Part shown: piece after piece, positions 9,312-18,551 of the stretch
Layout of the letters: each line of letters begins with the position of its first letter
How positions within the stretch are numbered: position 1 is the stretch's first letter
Assembly (NCBI RefSeq): GCF_041435055.1
Contig: NZ_CP108002.1
Span: 6,386,001 to 6,450,000 of the forward strand
DNA from: Streptomyces sp. NBC_00341
Lineage (GTDB): Bacteria; Actinomycetota; Actinomycetes; Streptomycetales; Streptomycetaceae
Reading direction: 5' to 3'
Length of the DNA: 64,000 nt
Notes under the pieces: generated by a model
Told to the model about the DNA's origin: nothing
Database searches by the model: none
The model's input: the letters and a program-made list of their open reading frames with translations, nothing else
Program-made: the position numbers and the translations under genes

Positions 9312-9377
9312 GGACTGGGGACTGGGGAGTGGGGAGTGGGGAGTGGGACTGAGGAGTGGGACTGAGGACTGGGGCCG
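9311..9377. repeat. G-rich tandem repeat (GGACTGGGG / GGAGTGGGG)
   Basis: Directly after the LAL gene there are about seven 7-9 bp units of GGACTGGGG or GGAGTGGGG, then two copies of a 16-bp unit GAGTGGGACTGAG. The strand has many runs of four G and could form G-quadruplex-like structures. It sits between two convergent genes. Confidence 0.75.
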
Positions 9378-9452
9378 TGGGGGACGGCGAGGGGCAGGCG
9401 GCTGTCCGGCAGCTCTCGGCGGGCGCGGCGAGGCCGCGGACAGCTCCACCGC

Positions 9453-9701
9453 TCAGCCGCGCTCCCCGGCGCCTGCGTCCCCGGTGCCTGCGTCCCCGGG
9501 TTCCGCGTCCTCGGGTGCTGCCCCGGGCGCTGTGTCCCCGGTCTCCGGCCGACGGACCACCACCTTGCCCGAGGTGAGGTCTATCGGGCCGCGCGCCGGG
9601 TCACCGATGCCGAGATCCACCCGGCTCAGCTCCAGCCGCCGCTGTTCCTCGGCAGCGTGCTTGCGACCGGGTGCGAAGAGTTCCTCGAAGAAGTTGAACA
9701 C
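9453..9701 (-). CDS. Short DUF6191-like protein
   Basis: 82 residues. The N-terminus MFNFFEELFAPGRKHAAEEQ and the core RVDLGIGDPARGPIDL then TSGKVVV resemble the short Streptomyces proteins I know as DUF6191. The last 25 residues are a low-complexity Pro/Glu/Gly/Ala/Asp tail (EDAEPGDAGTGDAGAGERG), likely slippage-generated. GTG at 9701 is preferred: it starts exactly at the conserved F-N-F-F-E-E-L and has GGAAGGG about 9 bases upstream. Function unknown. It follows the sugar dehydrogenase on the same strand with 31 bases between them. Confidence 0.65.
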   Translation of the reverse strand: MFNFFEELFAPGRKHAAEEQRRLELSRVDLGIGDPARGPIDLTSGKVVVRRPETGDTAPGAAPEDAEPGDAGTGDAGAGERG

Positions 9702-9732
9702 GGGCCGCGCACCCTTCCGCCTGCTGTAGCCG

Positions 9733-11040
9733 CTACCGCACCTCAAGCACCAGGATCTTGTCGTCTCCCGGCTTCGGGGTGCCACGGGTGTCCGTCTCGC
9801 TCGTGACGAGATAGACCTTGTTGCCGCCCGCCGCCAGCACCGTGCGCAGACGGCCGTACTTCCCCTTCAGGAACGACTGCGGGGCCGCCAGAGGTTCCTT
9901 GCTCTCGTCACCGGACAGCGGAATCCGCCAGAGCCGCTCACCCCGCAGACCGGCCATCCAGATGGAACCCTTGGCGTAGGCGATGCCGCTCGGGGACGCC
10001 TCGGACGTCTTCCACTGTGCCACGGGGTCGAGGAAACCCTTCTCGCCCGCCTTGCCCTCGGCGTCCGGCCAGCCGTAGTTCCCACCTGGCACGATCCGGT
10101 TCAGCTCGTCCCAGGTGTCCTGCCCGAATTCGGATGCCCACAGCTGCTTGTGGCTGTCCCAGGCGAGGCCCTGCACATTGCGGTGACCGTACGAATACAC
10201 CACGGAGTCGGCCTGCGGATTGCCGTGCAGGGGCTCGCCGTCCGGCGTCATCCGAAGGATCTTGCCGGCCAGTGACTTCTTGTCCTGCGCGTAGCCGTGA
10301 TCCCCCGTCTCGCCCGTCCCCGCGTACAGCATGTGGTCCGGGCCGAAGGCGATCCGTCCCCCGTTGTGGATGGAGCCCTTCGGGATGCCCCGAAGGATGG
10401 TGTCGGGAGCGCCCAGCAGCTGACCGGGTGTCGTTCCCTTCTCGTCGTAGAGCATGCGGGCGATGCGGTTGTCCGAGGCGGTGGTGAAGTACGCGTACAC
10501 CAGATGGTCCGTGCCGAAGGTGGGGGAGACCGCGATCCCCAGCAGCCCGCCCTCCCCGTCGGGAGCCACCCCGGGCACGGCGCCCAGCAGCGTCTTCTTC
10601 CCGCTCTTCGCGTCCACCCGGGTGATCGTCCCCTTGTCGCGCGAGGACACCAGGAGGTCACCGTCCGGCAGGGCCGTGAGGCCCCACGGCGAGTCCAGCC
10701 CCGCCGTGAGGGTCGACACCACCTTCACCGAGCCCTTCGCGGGCGGCAGATCGGCCGCCGGACGCGAGGCGGACGGTGAGGACGAGGCCGACGCGCTCGA
10801 TCCGGTCTTCCGGGAACCGGTCGGCGAGCTCGCGCCCTGGCCCGCCGCGCTCTCCGCCCCCTCCTGCGACGAGCACCCCGCGGCGAGCAGCAGTGCGCCG
10901 CCTGCCAGCAGAGCCACCGCCCCACGCCGCACCCCGGCCCCCGCGCTCAGCCGTGCCGTACTCAGCCGTGCCGTACTCAGCCGCGCTGTACTCAGCCGCG
11001 CGAGGCGGCCACTCCCCTGAGGCGTCGTGTGACTCCCCAT
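9733..11040 (-). CDS. PQQ-dependent sugar dehydrogenase-type lipoprotein (GSDH fold)
   Basis: 435 residues, secreted and lipid-anchored. The signal peptide has the lipobox LAAGC with Cys at residue 56, and a twin Arg (VRRGAVALL). The rest is the six-bladed soluble glucose/sorbosone dehydrogenase propeller: DSPWGLTALPDGDLLVSSRD, SIHNGGRIAFGPD (active-site His region), SYGHRNVQGLAWD, and EFGQDTWDELNRIVPGGNYG. It would oxidise an aldose with PQQ outside the cell, though many actinobacterial members are untested. The n-region is abnormally long because it holds three copies of LSTAR (residues 16-30), encoded by a 15-bp tandem repeat. ATG 11040 is chosen over the upstream in-frame start (11064) for its AGGA ribosome binding site. 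Confidence 0.88.
   Translation of the reverse strand: MGSHTTPQGSGRLARLSTARLSTARLSTARLSAGAGVRRGAVALLAGGALLLAAGCSSQEGAESAAGQGASSPTGSRKTGSSASASSSPSASRPAADLPPAKGSVKVVSTLTAGLDSPWGLTALPDGDLLVSSRDKGTITRVDAKSGKKTLLGAVPGVAPDGEGGLLGIAVSPTFGTDHLVYAYFTTASDNRIARMLYDEKGTTPGQLLGAPDTILRGIPKGSIHNGGRIAFGPDHMLYAGTGETGDHGYAQDKKSLAGKILRMTPDGEPLHGNPQADSVVYSYGHRNVQGLAWDSHKQLWASEFGQDTWDELNRIVPGGNYGWPDAEGKAGEKGFLDPVAQWKTSEASPSGIAYAKGSIWMAGLRGERLWRIPLSGDESKEPLAAPQSFLKGKYGRLRTVLAAGGNKVYLVTSETDTRGTPKPGDDKILVLEVR
10944..10998. repeat. 15-bp tandem repeat inside a signal-peptide n-region
   Basis: On the + strand the unit TACTCAGCCGTGCCG occurs about 3.5 times (10944-10998), with two single-base differences in the last copy. 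On the minus strand it encodes LSTAR x3 of the lipoprotein. Slippage would add or remove five residues without shifting the frame. Confidence 0.85.
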
Positions 11041-11217
11041 CGGGTCCTGCCCAGATCCGATCACCGCACCGATCCCTTCGACGGCCGCCTGTCTACTGTT
11101 CTTACACCGCGGCCCGCCCCGAGGTTCCCGATGACGGCCGACTTTCTCGATCAGGGATCACAGATCGGATATTCAGCGGCCGGAGATCACGGACCAGCGG
11201 TTCGCCCGCCCGTGGTT

Positions 11218-11272
11218 CCGTCCGCCCGCCCACACGTCCGCCCGCCCACACGTCCGCCCGCCCGCCCGTGCA
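11218..11272. repeat. 16-bp tandem repeat CGTCCGCCCGCCCACA
   Basis: Three to four imperfect copies of a 16-bp C-rich unit lie just beyond the 3' end of the aldo/keto reductase gene. The 239-bp gap (11041-11279) holds this and the presumed promoter of the sugar dehydrogenase; no gene is seen. Confidence 0.75.
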
Positions 11273-11279
11273 CCCGCGC

Positions 11280-12272
11280 TCAGTCCCACGACTCCCGCGC
11301 CGGCGGCAGCCGGTCGATCTCCGTCAGGTCCTGCGCCGTCAGCGTCAGACCGGCCGCCCCCGCGTTCTCCACGGCCCAGCGCTCCCGCTTGGTCCCGGGC
11401 ACCGGAACCACCTGCGGTCCCTGCCGCAGCGTCCAGGCCAGCGCCACCTGCGCGGGCGTCGCCCCGTGCCGCTCCGCCACCCGCCGCAGCCCGACCACCA
11501 CCGGCTGGTTCGCCGCCATCATCTCGGCGGTGAACCGGGGGTGCCGGGCCCGCAGATCCTCCGGCTCGAAACCCTGCCCCGGCGTGAGCGTCCCGGTCAG
11601 ATACCCGTTGCCCAGCGGCATCGCCGCAAGGAATCCCACACCCCGCGCCGCACACCACGGCAGCAGCGACTCCAGCGCCTGGGGCGACCACACCGAGAGC
11701 TCCGCCTGCACCGCGCTCACCGGAAAGACCTGCTGCACCCGTTCCAGCTGCCGGATCGTTCCGTCGTGCAGTCGCGCACCCGGCCGGCGCGAGGCCCGCG
11801 CCCCGATCGCGCACAGCCCCAGCGCCCGGACCTTCCCGGCGGCCACCAGCTCCGCCATGGCGCCCCAGGTCTCCTCGACCGGCACCTCCGGATCGGCCCG
11901 GTGCAGTTGGTACAGATCGATCACATCGGTCTGCAGCCGGCGCAGCGAGGCGTCGCAGGCCCGCCGGACATAGCCGGGCCTGCCGTTGGCCACGATGTGC
12001 TGATCGCCGACAAGCAGTCCGCACTTGGTGGAGACGAAGGCCTCGGAGCGGCGCCCCTTCAGCGCCCGCCCCAGCAGCAGCTCATTGGTGAACGGGCCGT
12101 ACATGTCGGCCGTGTCGAGCACCTGGACGCCCGCGTCGAGCGCCGCGTGCACCGCGCGCAGGGCGTCGTCGCCACGCTGCCGCGAGGCGTCGTACGCCCA
12201 GCTCATCGGCATGCAGCCGAGACCGACCGCGCCCACGGCGAGCGCCGCCGCGCCGAGACTCCTGCGCTCCAA
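11280..12272 (-). CDS. Aldo/keto reductase
   Basis: About 330 residues of the NADPH-dependent AKR TIM barrel. Landmarks are VGLGCMPMSWAY at the N-terminus, the catalytic Asp/Tyr region LDTADMYGPFTNELLLG, the Lys strand FVSTKCGLLVG, and the His-containing IDLYQLHRADPEVP. The cofactor-end PVPGTKR is seen near the C-terminus. The substrate is unknown. A TTG at 12272 is preferred: it begins (M)ERRSLGAAALAVGAVGLG, the usual start of this group, with GAAGG 10 bases upstream. The GTG at 12314 would add 14 atypical residues and has no spaced ribosome binding site. It is divergent from the hydroxyacid dehydrogenase with about 98 bp between the starts. Confidence 0.88.
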   Translation of the reverse strand: MERRSLGAAALAVGAVGLGCMPMSWAYDASRQRGDDALRAVHAALDAGVQVLDTADMYGPFTNELLLGRALKGRRSEAFVSTKCGLLVGDQHIVANGRPGYVRRACDASLRRLQTDVIDLYQLHRADPEVPVEETWGAMAELVAAGKVRALGLCAIGARASRRPGARLHDGTIRQLERVQQVFPVSAVQAELSVWSPQALESLLPWCAARGVGFLAAMPLGNGYLTGTLTPGQGFEPEDLRARHPRFTAEMMAANQPVVVGLRRVAERHGATPAQVALAWTLRQGPQVVPVPGTKRERWAVENAGAAGLTLTAQDLTEIDRLPPARESWD

Positions 12273-12370
12273 CTCCCCGCACCCTTCCTCGGCCCCGCCG
12301 GCACGGGGCCACACTCCGCACCCACAAACTAACCTCTGCTCCCCGCGCGCCGTCGCATAGCCTCCTGACC

Positions 12371-13333
12371 ATGACTTCCACCATGAATTCCACCGAGGCC
12401 CCCGATGTGTGGCTGCCGATCGAGGCCGACGGGATCGAAGGGCTTCCCGAGGGTCTCAACTACCGTTTCTGGAACGGCGGGCAGGACTACCCGGCCGACC
12501 CCGCGCACTGCGCGTTCTATGTCGTTCCGTACATGAAGGGGCCAAAGGTCGCGGTCCGTCCGCTCGCCGGGATGAGCTCGGTACGGGTCGTGCAGACGCT
12601 TTCCGCGGGCATCGACCATGTCGAGCCGGGGCTCGGCCTGCTGCCCGCCGGTGTGCGGCTGTGCAACGCCAAGGGGGTCCACGAAGCGTCCACCGCCGAG
12701 CTGACGCTCGCCCTGATCCTCGCCTCCCTGCGCGGCTTCCCCGGCTTCGTGCACGGCCAGGACAACGAGGAGTGGCGGTCCGGTTTCTACCCGGCGCTCG
12801 CCGACAAGTCGGTGCTGATCGTGGGGTACGGATCGATCGGCTCCGCGATAGAGGACCGGCTCGCACCCTTCGAGTGCGCGCGGGTGGCGCGCGTCGCACG
12901 CTCTGCGCGGACCACCGCACGCGGGCCCGTACATACGCTCGACGACCTGCCCGCACTGTTGCCCGAGGCCGACATCGTGATTCTGTCCACCCCGCTGAAC
13001 CCCTCCACACAAGGGCTGGTGGGCGCGGACTTCCTCGCGGCGATGCGGGACGGGGCGCTGCTGGTGAACGTCGCCCGCGGCGGTGTCGTCGACACCAAGG
13101 CCCTGCTGTCCGAACTCGAGTCCGGCCGGCTGCACGCCGCACTCGATGTCACGGACCCGGAACCGCTCCCTTCCGGCCATCCCCTCTGGCATGCTCCGAA
13201 CGTCCTGATCACTCCTCATGTGGGCGGCAGCACCTCGGCGTTCCTGCCCAGGGCCAAGCGTCTGATCGCCGGACAGCTCAGCCGCTTCGCCGCGGGGGAG
13301 CCGGTCCACAACGTCGTACGCACCACCGGCTGA
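12371..13333 (+). CDS. D-isomer-specific 2-hydroxyacid dehydrogenase
   Basis: 320 residues. The Rossmann NAD(H) site is VLIVGYGSIGSAIEDRL (about 154-170). The catalytic triad is visible: Arg in LVNVARGGVVD, Glu in DVTDPEPLP and His in VLITPHVGG. Proteins of this subgroup reduce 2-keto acids to D-2-hydroxyacids or the reverse; length and motifs fit a simple family member without an ACT domain, so it is not a second SerA. The gene is single, divergent from the aldo/keto reductase. Which keto acid is used cannot be told. Confidence 0.87.
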   Translation: MTSTMNSTEAPDVWLPIEADGIEGLPEGLNYRFWNGGQDYPADPAHCAFYVVPYMKGPKVAVRPLAGMSSVRVVQTLSAGIDHVEPGLGLLPAGVRLCNAKGVHEASTAELTLALILASLRGFPGFVHGQDNEEWRSGFYPALADKSVLIVGYGSIGSAIEDRLAPFECARVARVARSARTTARGPVHTLDDLPALLPEADIVILSTPLNPSTQGLVGADFLAAMRDGALLVNVARGGVVDTKALLSELESGRLHAALDVTDPEPLPSGHPLWHAPNVLITPHVGGSTSAFLPRAKRLIAGQLSRFAAGEPVHNVVRTTG

Positions 13334-13617
13334 ACACGCAGCGAGCACGTTCCGCGGCACTCCGTGGCGACAAGTCCCCAGGTCGTCACGGAGAGTAGAG
13401 GAACTATGTCCCTGTGTGACGAGTCTGGTGTATCGTCCCGAAAGGGAGGCTGCGCCGTGGAAGGGACGGCGCCGGGGAGGAAGCCACACGCGAGGGGGCG
13501 ACGGGCGATGTACGGCCGATGGGCGAACGATCCGACACGGCGGGGTGACCACAGACGCCCGGCGGCGCGTCCGGTGCGCCGGCGCCGCGGCCGTCCGCAG
13601 ACCGCGGGAGCACCCCG

Positions 13618-16455
13618 GTGAGCGCGCCTGCGAGCACCCGCGGAGCGCTCCTGGCCCGGCGGTCGGCCCTCGGCAGGACGCCCGCCCTCCTGCCTCAGCT
13701 CCTCCTCGGCCTCGCCTGCGCCGGATACGCGGTGGGCGCGGGGCTGGGCTGGGGCTCGGTGCGGATGGCGCTCTTCATGGGCGACTTCGGCCTCAGCACC
13801 GCCGCCCTGGCCGCCGCCGTCTCCTGCTTCCTCTTCGCCCGCGCGGCGGACAACCGGTTCCGGCCGGCCTGGCTGCTGTTCTCGTTCTCCTCGCTGATGG
13901 CCGCCGGGGGCAACGCGGTCTGGGGGTGGTACGAGTTCGTGCGCGGGCTCCCGGTGCCCAGCCCCTCCCTCGCGGACCTCTTCTACCTCTGCTTCGCGCC
14001 GCCCGCGATCGTCGGACTGCTCGTCCTCGCCAAGCGCCCCGTCACCCGGGCCGGCTGGGTCTGCCTGGCACTCGACGCCTGGCTGATCGGCGGATCGCTC
14101 CTCACGCTCTCCTGGAGCCTCGCCCTCGCCCACACGGCGCATCTGGCGGACGTCGAGGGCGCCAGCGTGGCGAGGGCGGCGCTCTCGCTGGCCTACCCAC
14201 TGCTCGACATCGTGCTGGTCTCCATGGTCCTCGCGCTGCACTTCCGGCGCTCCAGCGTCAACCGGGCCGCGGTGAACACGGCGATCGCCGCGCTCGCCCT
14301 GACCGTGCTGTGCGACGCCCTGTTCACCTCGCCGCTGCTGCGCCAGACGTACCACTCGGGGCAGTTGCTCGACGCGGGCTGGTTCGCCGGTTCGCTGCTC
14401 CTCGCCTACGCCCCCTGGGGTGCGGGCCGCGCGGAGGACAACGCTGTCCAGGAGCGGCCCGTACCCCGGACCACCAGCCGCCCCATCGCCGGTTCGCTGG
14501 CCGCGCTGACGCCCTATCTCGCCGCCGCCGTCTGCACCCTGGGCATCCTCTACAACGTCATCGAGGGCCGCAGGGTGGACCGGGTGGTGGTCTTCACCGG
14601 CTGCACGGTGGTGCTCGCACTGGTCGTCCGGCAGGGCATCATGCTCGTCGACAACATCGCTCTCACCCAGGAACTGGCCCAGAAGGAGAACCACTTCCGC
14701 TCCCTGGTGCAGGGCTCCAGCGACGTCATCATGATCGCCGCCCCGACCGGCATACTCCGCTACGTCAGCCCCGCCGCCTCCGGCGTCTACGGGCGCGAGG
14801 CCGACGACCTCGTCGGTGCCGAGCTCTCCTCGATCATCCACCCCGACGACCTGGGCGCCGTGGTGCACGAGGTGCGCCGCTTCCTCGCCGCCCCGCCGGC
14901 AGAGGAGCCCACCACCCGTATCGAGTGCCGCTTCAGGTCCGGCAGCGGCGAATGGCTGAACGTCGAGTCCACCGTCAACCGCCACCAGGGCGGGCTGATC
15001 CTCAACAGCCGCGACGTCACCGAACGGGTCCGGCTGCAGGCCCAGTTGCAGCACAACGCAGAGCACGACCCGCTCACCGACCTGCCCAACCGCGCACTCT
15101 TCACCGACCGGGTCCGCCGCACCCTCAGCGGCCGCCGGTCCGGTGACGCGGGCACCGCCGTCCTCTTCATCGACCTGGACGGCTTCAAGGCGGCCAACGA
15201 CCGGCTCGGCCACCAGGCGGGCGACGAGCTCCTCATCCAGGCCGCCCGCCGCCTCCAGGACTCCGTACGGGCCGGGGACACCGCCGCCCGGCTCGGCGGT
15301 GACGAGTTCGCCGCCCTCATCGTCGGGGACGGCAGCCGCGAGCAGACCGCCCGCGAGTACCAGGTCCACGAGATCGCCGACCGACTGCGCCTCACCCTCT
15401 CCCGGCCCTACCGGATCGGCGCCGGAGAGGTCCGGGTCACCGCCTCCATCGGCGTCGCCTTCGCGGAACCGGCCATCACCCCCACTGACCTCATGCGCAA
15501 CGCGGACCTCGCCATGTACCGCGCCAAGGCGGGCGGCAAGGACCGCGTCGAGCTGTACGCCCCGCAGATGCAGGCCGAGGTGGTCCGCCGCTCCGAACTC
15601 GCCGCCCGGCTGCGCACCGCCCTGCGGGACGGCGAGTTCGCGCTCCTCCACCAGCCCGTGGTGCATCTGACCAGCGGTACGGTCGCCGCCGTCGCCGCAC
15701 AGGCCCGCTGGCGCTCCGCCCAGGGCATCCTGTTCACCCCCGCCGAGTTCCTCCGCGTCGCCGAGGACAGCGACCGCACCGCCGAGCTGGGCCGCTGGCT
15801 CCTCGAAGAGGCCGTCGAGCAGGCCGCGGACCGGGCCCGCGCCGGACACCAGGTCTCCGTCGCCGTCCGGCTCTCCGCCCGCCGGCTGCTCGACAAGGGG
15901 ATGCCCTTCGGCTCCGTCGAGGCACTGCTCACCCGCTACGGGCTGCCGTCGGGGGCGCTGATGATCGAGGTCTCCGACAGTGACCCGAGAGTCTCCTTCG
16001 ACGAACTCGAACAGCGGCTGGTGGCCCTGCGCCGGCTCGGCGTGCGGATCGCGCTCGACGGCTTCGGCAGCGGCTACGCCGCGATCAACGCCCTGCGCCG
16101 GCTCCCCATCGACGTACTGAAACTGGACCGCGGCCTGGTCGAGGGCGTCGTCGAGTCCGCCCGGCTGCACAAGATCACCAGCGGGCTGCTGCGGATCGCC
16201 TGCGACCTCGGCATGCAGTCCGTGGCCGACGGCGTCGACGTACCGGAACAGGTCCTCGCCCTGCGCGCCATGGGCTGTACGCACGGCCAGGGCATGGCCT
16301 TCTCCGGGCCGCTGGACGAGTACCGGCTGCGCCGCGCCCTGGTCCGCGGTGAGTTCCCGGTGCCCGGCGGCAGCGCCGTGCAGCCGGTCCTGGCGGGCGG
16401 CTCGATCCCGCTCCTCACCGGATCACATACTGAGACGCCCGTCCCACCCACTTGA
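13618..16455 (+). CDS. Membrane PAS-GGDEF-EAL protein (c-di-GMP), EAL degenerate
   Basis: 945 residues. About eight to nine membrane segments (residues about 22-345) precede a PAS domain (about 358-470), a GGDEF domain (about 480-650) and an EAL-type domain (about 670-930). The GGDEF motif is exact (RLGGDEF, 560-564) and an RxxD inhibitory site (RAGD, 551-554) sits five residues before it, so diguanylate cyclase activity is expected. The EAL domain has lost key residues: AAQ (693-695) replaces EAL, DGFG replaces DDFG, and DGVD replaces the later E-x-V-E pair. A phosphodiesterase is therefore unlikely; the domain may bind c-di-GMP or be structural. GTG 13618 follows GGGAG by 8 bases. It lies directly upstream of ilvB, and the ilv promoter overlaps its stop codon. 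The 284 bp before it shows no gene. Confidence 0.92.
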   Translation: MSAPASTRGALLARRSALGRTPALLPQLLLGLACAGYAVGAGLGWGSVRMALFMGDFGLSTAALAAAVSCFLFARAADNRFRPAWLLFSFSSLMAAGGNAVWGWYEFVRGLPVPSPSLADLFYLCFAPPAIVGLLVLAKRPVTRAGWVCLALDAWLIGGSLLTLSWSLALAHTAHLADVEGASVARAALSLAYPLLDIVLVSMVLALHFRRSSVNRAAVNTAIAALALTVLCDALFTSPLLRQTYHSGQLLDAGWFAGSLLLAYAPWGAGRAEDNAVQERPVPRTTSRPIAGSLAALTPYLAAAVCTLGILYNVIEGRRVDRVVVFTGCTVVLALVVRQGIMLVDNIALTQELAQKENHFRSLVQGSSDVIMIAAPTGILRYVSPAASGVYGREADDLVGAELSSIIHPDDLGAVVHEVRRFLAAPPAEEPTTRIECRFRSGSGEWLNVESTVNRHQGGLILNSRDVTERVRLQAQLQHNAEHDPLTDLPNRALFTDRVRRTLSGRRSGDAGTAVLFIDLDGFKAANDRLGHQAGDELLIQAARRLQDSVRAGDTAARLGGDEFAALIVGDGSREQTAREYQVHEIADRLRLTLSRPYRIGAGEVRVTASIGVAFAEPAITPTDLMRNADLAMYRAKAGGKDRVELYAPQMQAEVVRRSELAARLRTALRDGEFALLHQPVVHLTSGTVAAVAAQARWRSAQGILFTPAEFLRVAEDSDRTAELGRWLLEEAVEQAADRARAGHQVSVAVRLSARRLLDKGMPFGSVEALLTRYGLPSGALMIEVSDSDPRVSFDELEQRLVALRRLGVRIALDGFGSGYAAINALRRLPIDVLKLDRGLVEGVVESARLHKITSGLLRIACDLGMQSVADGVDVPEQVLALRAMGCTHGQGMAFSGPLDEYRLRRALVRGEFPVPGGSAVQPVLAGGSIPLLTGSHTETPVPPT

Positions 16456-16481
16456 CACGTCGAGTGCGTCGGAGAGAGGGT
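16452..16481 (+). promoter_or_regulatory. Promoter of the ilvB leader
   Basis: TTGACA (16452-16457), a perfect -35, overlaps the TGA stop of the upstream gene. GAGGGT (16476-16481) is a fair -10 after an 18-base spacer. The predicted start, 7-8 bases on, coincides with the A of the leader-peptide ATG at 16489. Confidence 0.75.
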
Positions 16482-16488
16482 CAATGCC

Positions 16489-16530
16489 ATGCGCACCCGA
16501 ATTCTCGTACTTGGAAAGCGCGTCGGCTGA
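16489..16530 (+). CDS. ilvB leader peptide [13 protein letters not shown]
   Basis: A 13-residue ORF whose codons 5-8 are Ile-Leu-Val-Leu, the products of the operon it precedes. It starts at the predicted transcription start and has no ribosome binding site, so it is probably translated as a leaderless mRNA. It is followed by a GC-rich hairpin with a T run (16575-16608). This is the layout of a ribosome-mediated attenuator: shortage of charged Ile, Leu or Val tRNA stalls the ribosome on these codons and changes mRNA folding. Attenuators of this kind have been predicted for actinobacterial ilv genes; I recognise the type, not a specific record. Confidence 0.85.
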   Translation: MRTRILVLGKRVG

Positions 16531-16574
16531 AGCAGGGTCCCTCACTGACACTCTGCAGACCGCACCGGCGCGCT

Positions 16575-16608
16575 CCCCTCGCTTGCCTCACGGCACGAGG
16601 GGTTTTTT
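16575..16608 (+). terminator. ilvB attenuator terminator
   Basis: The arms CCCCTCG (16575-16581) and CGAGGGG (16596-16602) form a 7-bp GC stem with a 14-base loop, followed by TTTTTT. It lies 44 bases after the leader stop and 70 bases before ilvB. A competing pairing is possible between 16517-16526 and 16565-16574. Confidence 0.88.
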
Positions 16609-16678
16609 GTTGCACCGGTACCACGCAAAACGTCGTAAAACACTCGCAAAAACCCTCAGCTTCGAGAAGAGAATGCCG

Positions 16679-18529
16679 ATGACCGAGCAGGCCACCGGGG
16701 CCCACCATCCCCAGCCGCGAGCCCGTACCGGCGGATCGCCCTCCGCCGCCGTTGAGCACCTCACGGGCGCGCAGTCCCTGATTCGTTCTCTTGAGGAAGT
16801 CGGGGCCGACACGGTATTCGGCCTCCCCGGCGGCTGCATTCTCCCGGCGTACGACCCGCTGATGGACTCCACCCGGGTCCGCCACGTCCTGGTCCGCCAC
16901 GAGCAGGGCGCGGGCCACGCGGCCACCGGCTACGCACAGGCCACCGGCAAGGTCGGTGTCTGCATCGTCACCTCCGGGCCCGGTGCCACCAACCTCGTCA
17001 CCCCGATCGCCGACGCGGCCATGGACTCCGTGCCCATGGTCGCGATCACCGGCCAGGTGGCCTCCGCCGCCATCGGTACGGACGCCTTCCAGGAAGCCGA
17101 CATCTGCGGCATCACCATGCCGATCACGAAACACAACTTCCTGGTCACCCGCTCCGAGGACATCGCGCACACGATCGCCGAGGCCTTCCACATCGCGTCC
17201 ACCGGCCGCCCCGGACCGGTCCTCGTCGACATCGCCAAGGACGCGCTGCAGTCGAAGACCACGTTCTCCTGGCCGCCGCAGATGGACCTGCCGGGCTACC
17301 GCCCGGTGACCAAGCCGCACGCCAAGCAGATCCGTGAGGCCGCCAAGCTCATCACTCAGGCCAAGCGCCCGGTGCTGTACGTGGGCGGCGGCGTCATGAA
17401 GGCCGGAGCCACCGCCGAACTGAAGGTCCTGGCAGAGCTCACCGGCGCGCCCGTCACCACCACCCTGATGGCGCTCGGCTCCTTCCCCGACAGCCACCCG
17501 CAGCACGTGGGAATGCCCGGCATGCACGGTTCGGTCACCGCCGTCACCGCGCTGCAGAAGGCCGACCTGATCGTCGCCCTGGGAGCCCGCTTCGACGACC
17601 GCGTCACCGGCAAGCTGGACAGCTTCGCCCCGTACGCCAAGATCGTGCACGCCGACATCGACCCCGCCGAGATCGGCAAGAACCGCGCCGCCGACGTGCC
17701 GATCGTCGGGGACGCCCGCGAGGTCATCGCCGATCTCGTCCAGGCGGTCCAGGCCGAGCACACCGAGGGCAACACCGGCGACTACGCCGCCTGGTGGAAG
17801 GACCTCAACCGGTGGCGTGACACCTACCCGGTCGGCTACGACCTGCCGGACGACGGCAGCCTCTCGCCGCAGCAGGTCATCGAGCGGATCGGCGAACTCG
17901 CCCCGGAGGGAACGATCTTCGCGGCGGGCGTCGGCCAGCACCAGATGTGGGCCTCGCACTTCATCAAGTACGAGCAGCCCGCCACCTGGCTGAACTCGGG
18001 CGGTGCCGGAACGATGGGGTACGCGGTGCCGGCGGCGATGGGGGCGAAGGCCGGGATGCCGGACCGTACGGTGTGGGCGATCGACGGTGACGGCTGCTTC
18101 CAGATGACCAATCAGGAGCTCACCACCTGCGCGCTCAACAACATCCCGATCAAGGTCGCGATCATCAACAACGGCGCGCTCGGGATGGTCCGCCAGTGGC
18201 AGACCCTCTTCTACAACCAGCGGTACTCCAACACCGTGCTGCACTCCGGCGCCGACACCGACGGCAACGCGGCGAAGGGCACCCGGGTGCCCGACTTCGT
18301 CAAGCTGTCCGAGGCCATGGGCTGCTACGCGATCCGCTGCGAGGACCCGGCCGACCTGGACAAGGTCATCGCCGAGGCCAACTCGATCAACGACCGCCCC
18401 GTCGTGGTGGACTTCATCGTCCACGAGGACGCGATGGTGTGGCCGATGGTCGCCGCCGGCACCTCCAACGACGAGGTCATGGCCGCCCGCGGCGTCCGCC
18501 CCGACTTCGGCGACAACGAAGACGACTGA
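16679..18529 (+). CDS. ilvB: Acetolactate synthase large (catalytic) subunit
   Basis: 616 residues. The TPP-dependent enzyme condenses pyruvate with pyruvate or 2-oxobutyrate, the first common step of valine/leucine and isoleucine synthesis. The N-terminal PYR domain carries the catalytic Glu in [21 protein letters not shown] central FAD-binding domain follows, and the C-terminal PP domain has the TPP/Mg motif [22 protein letters not shown] 16679 is chosen (MTEQATG...), with AGAAGAG upstream; an in-frame ATG at 16673 is possible. It is followed after 22 bases by ilvN, the regulatory subunit, and expression is expected to be controlled by the attenuator upstream. Confidence 0.97.
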   Translation: MTEQATGAHHPQPRARTGGSPSAAVEHLTGAQSLIRSLEEVGADTVFGLPGGCILPAYDPLMDSTRVRHVLVRHEQGAGHAATGYAQATGKVGVCIVTSGPGATNLVTPIADAAMDSVPMVAITGQVASAAIGTDAFQEADICGITMPITKHNFLVTRSEDIAHTIAEAFHIASTGRPGPVLVDIAKDALQSKTTFSWPPQMDLPGYRPVTKPHAKQIREAAKLITQAKRPVLYVGGGVMKAGATAELKVLAELTGAPVTTTLMALGSFPDSHPQHVGMPGMHGSVTAVTALQKADLIVALGARFDDRVTGKLDSFAPYAKIVHADIDPAEIGKNRAADVPIVGDAREVIADLVQAVQAEHTEGNTGDYAAWWKDLNRWRDTYPVGYDLPDDGSLSPQQVIERIGELAPEGTIFAAGVGQHQMWASHFIKYEQPATWLNSGGAGTMGYAVPAAMGAKAGMPDRTVWAIDGDGCFQMTNQELTTCALNNIPIKVAIINNGALGMVRQWQTLFYNQRYSNTVLHSGADTDGNAAKGTRVPDFVKLSEAMGCYAIRCEDPADLDKVIAEANSINDRPVVVDFIVHEDAMVWPMVAAGTSNDEVMAARGVRPDFGDNEDD

Positions 18530-18551
18530 GAGACAGAGAGAGACCGACTTC

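Noticed and set aside
9356..9577. Plus-strand frames opposite the DUF6191-like gene
   Set aside because: They are repeat-derived and low complexity; the minus frame has the recognisable N-terminus and a start with a ribosome binding site.
12371..13333. Second serA
   Set aside because: It lacks the ACT and intervening domains and is far shorter than the SerA at 20454-22046; it is a general 2-hydroxyacid dehydrogenase.
16531..16678. A T-box or riboswitch for the ilvB leader
   Set aside because: No specifier loop or conserved T-box sequence is visible, and the BCAA-rich short ORF with its terminator explains the region.
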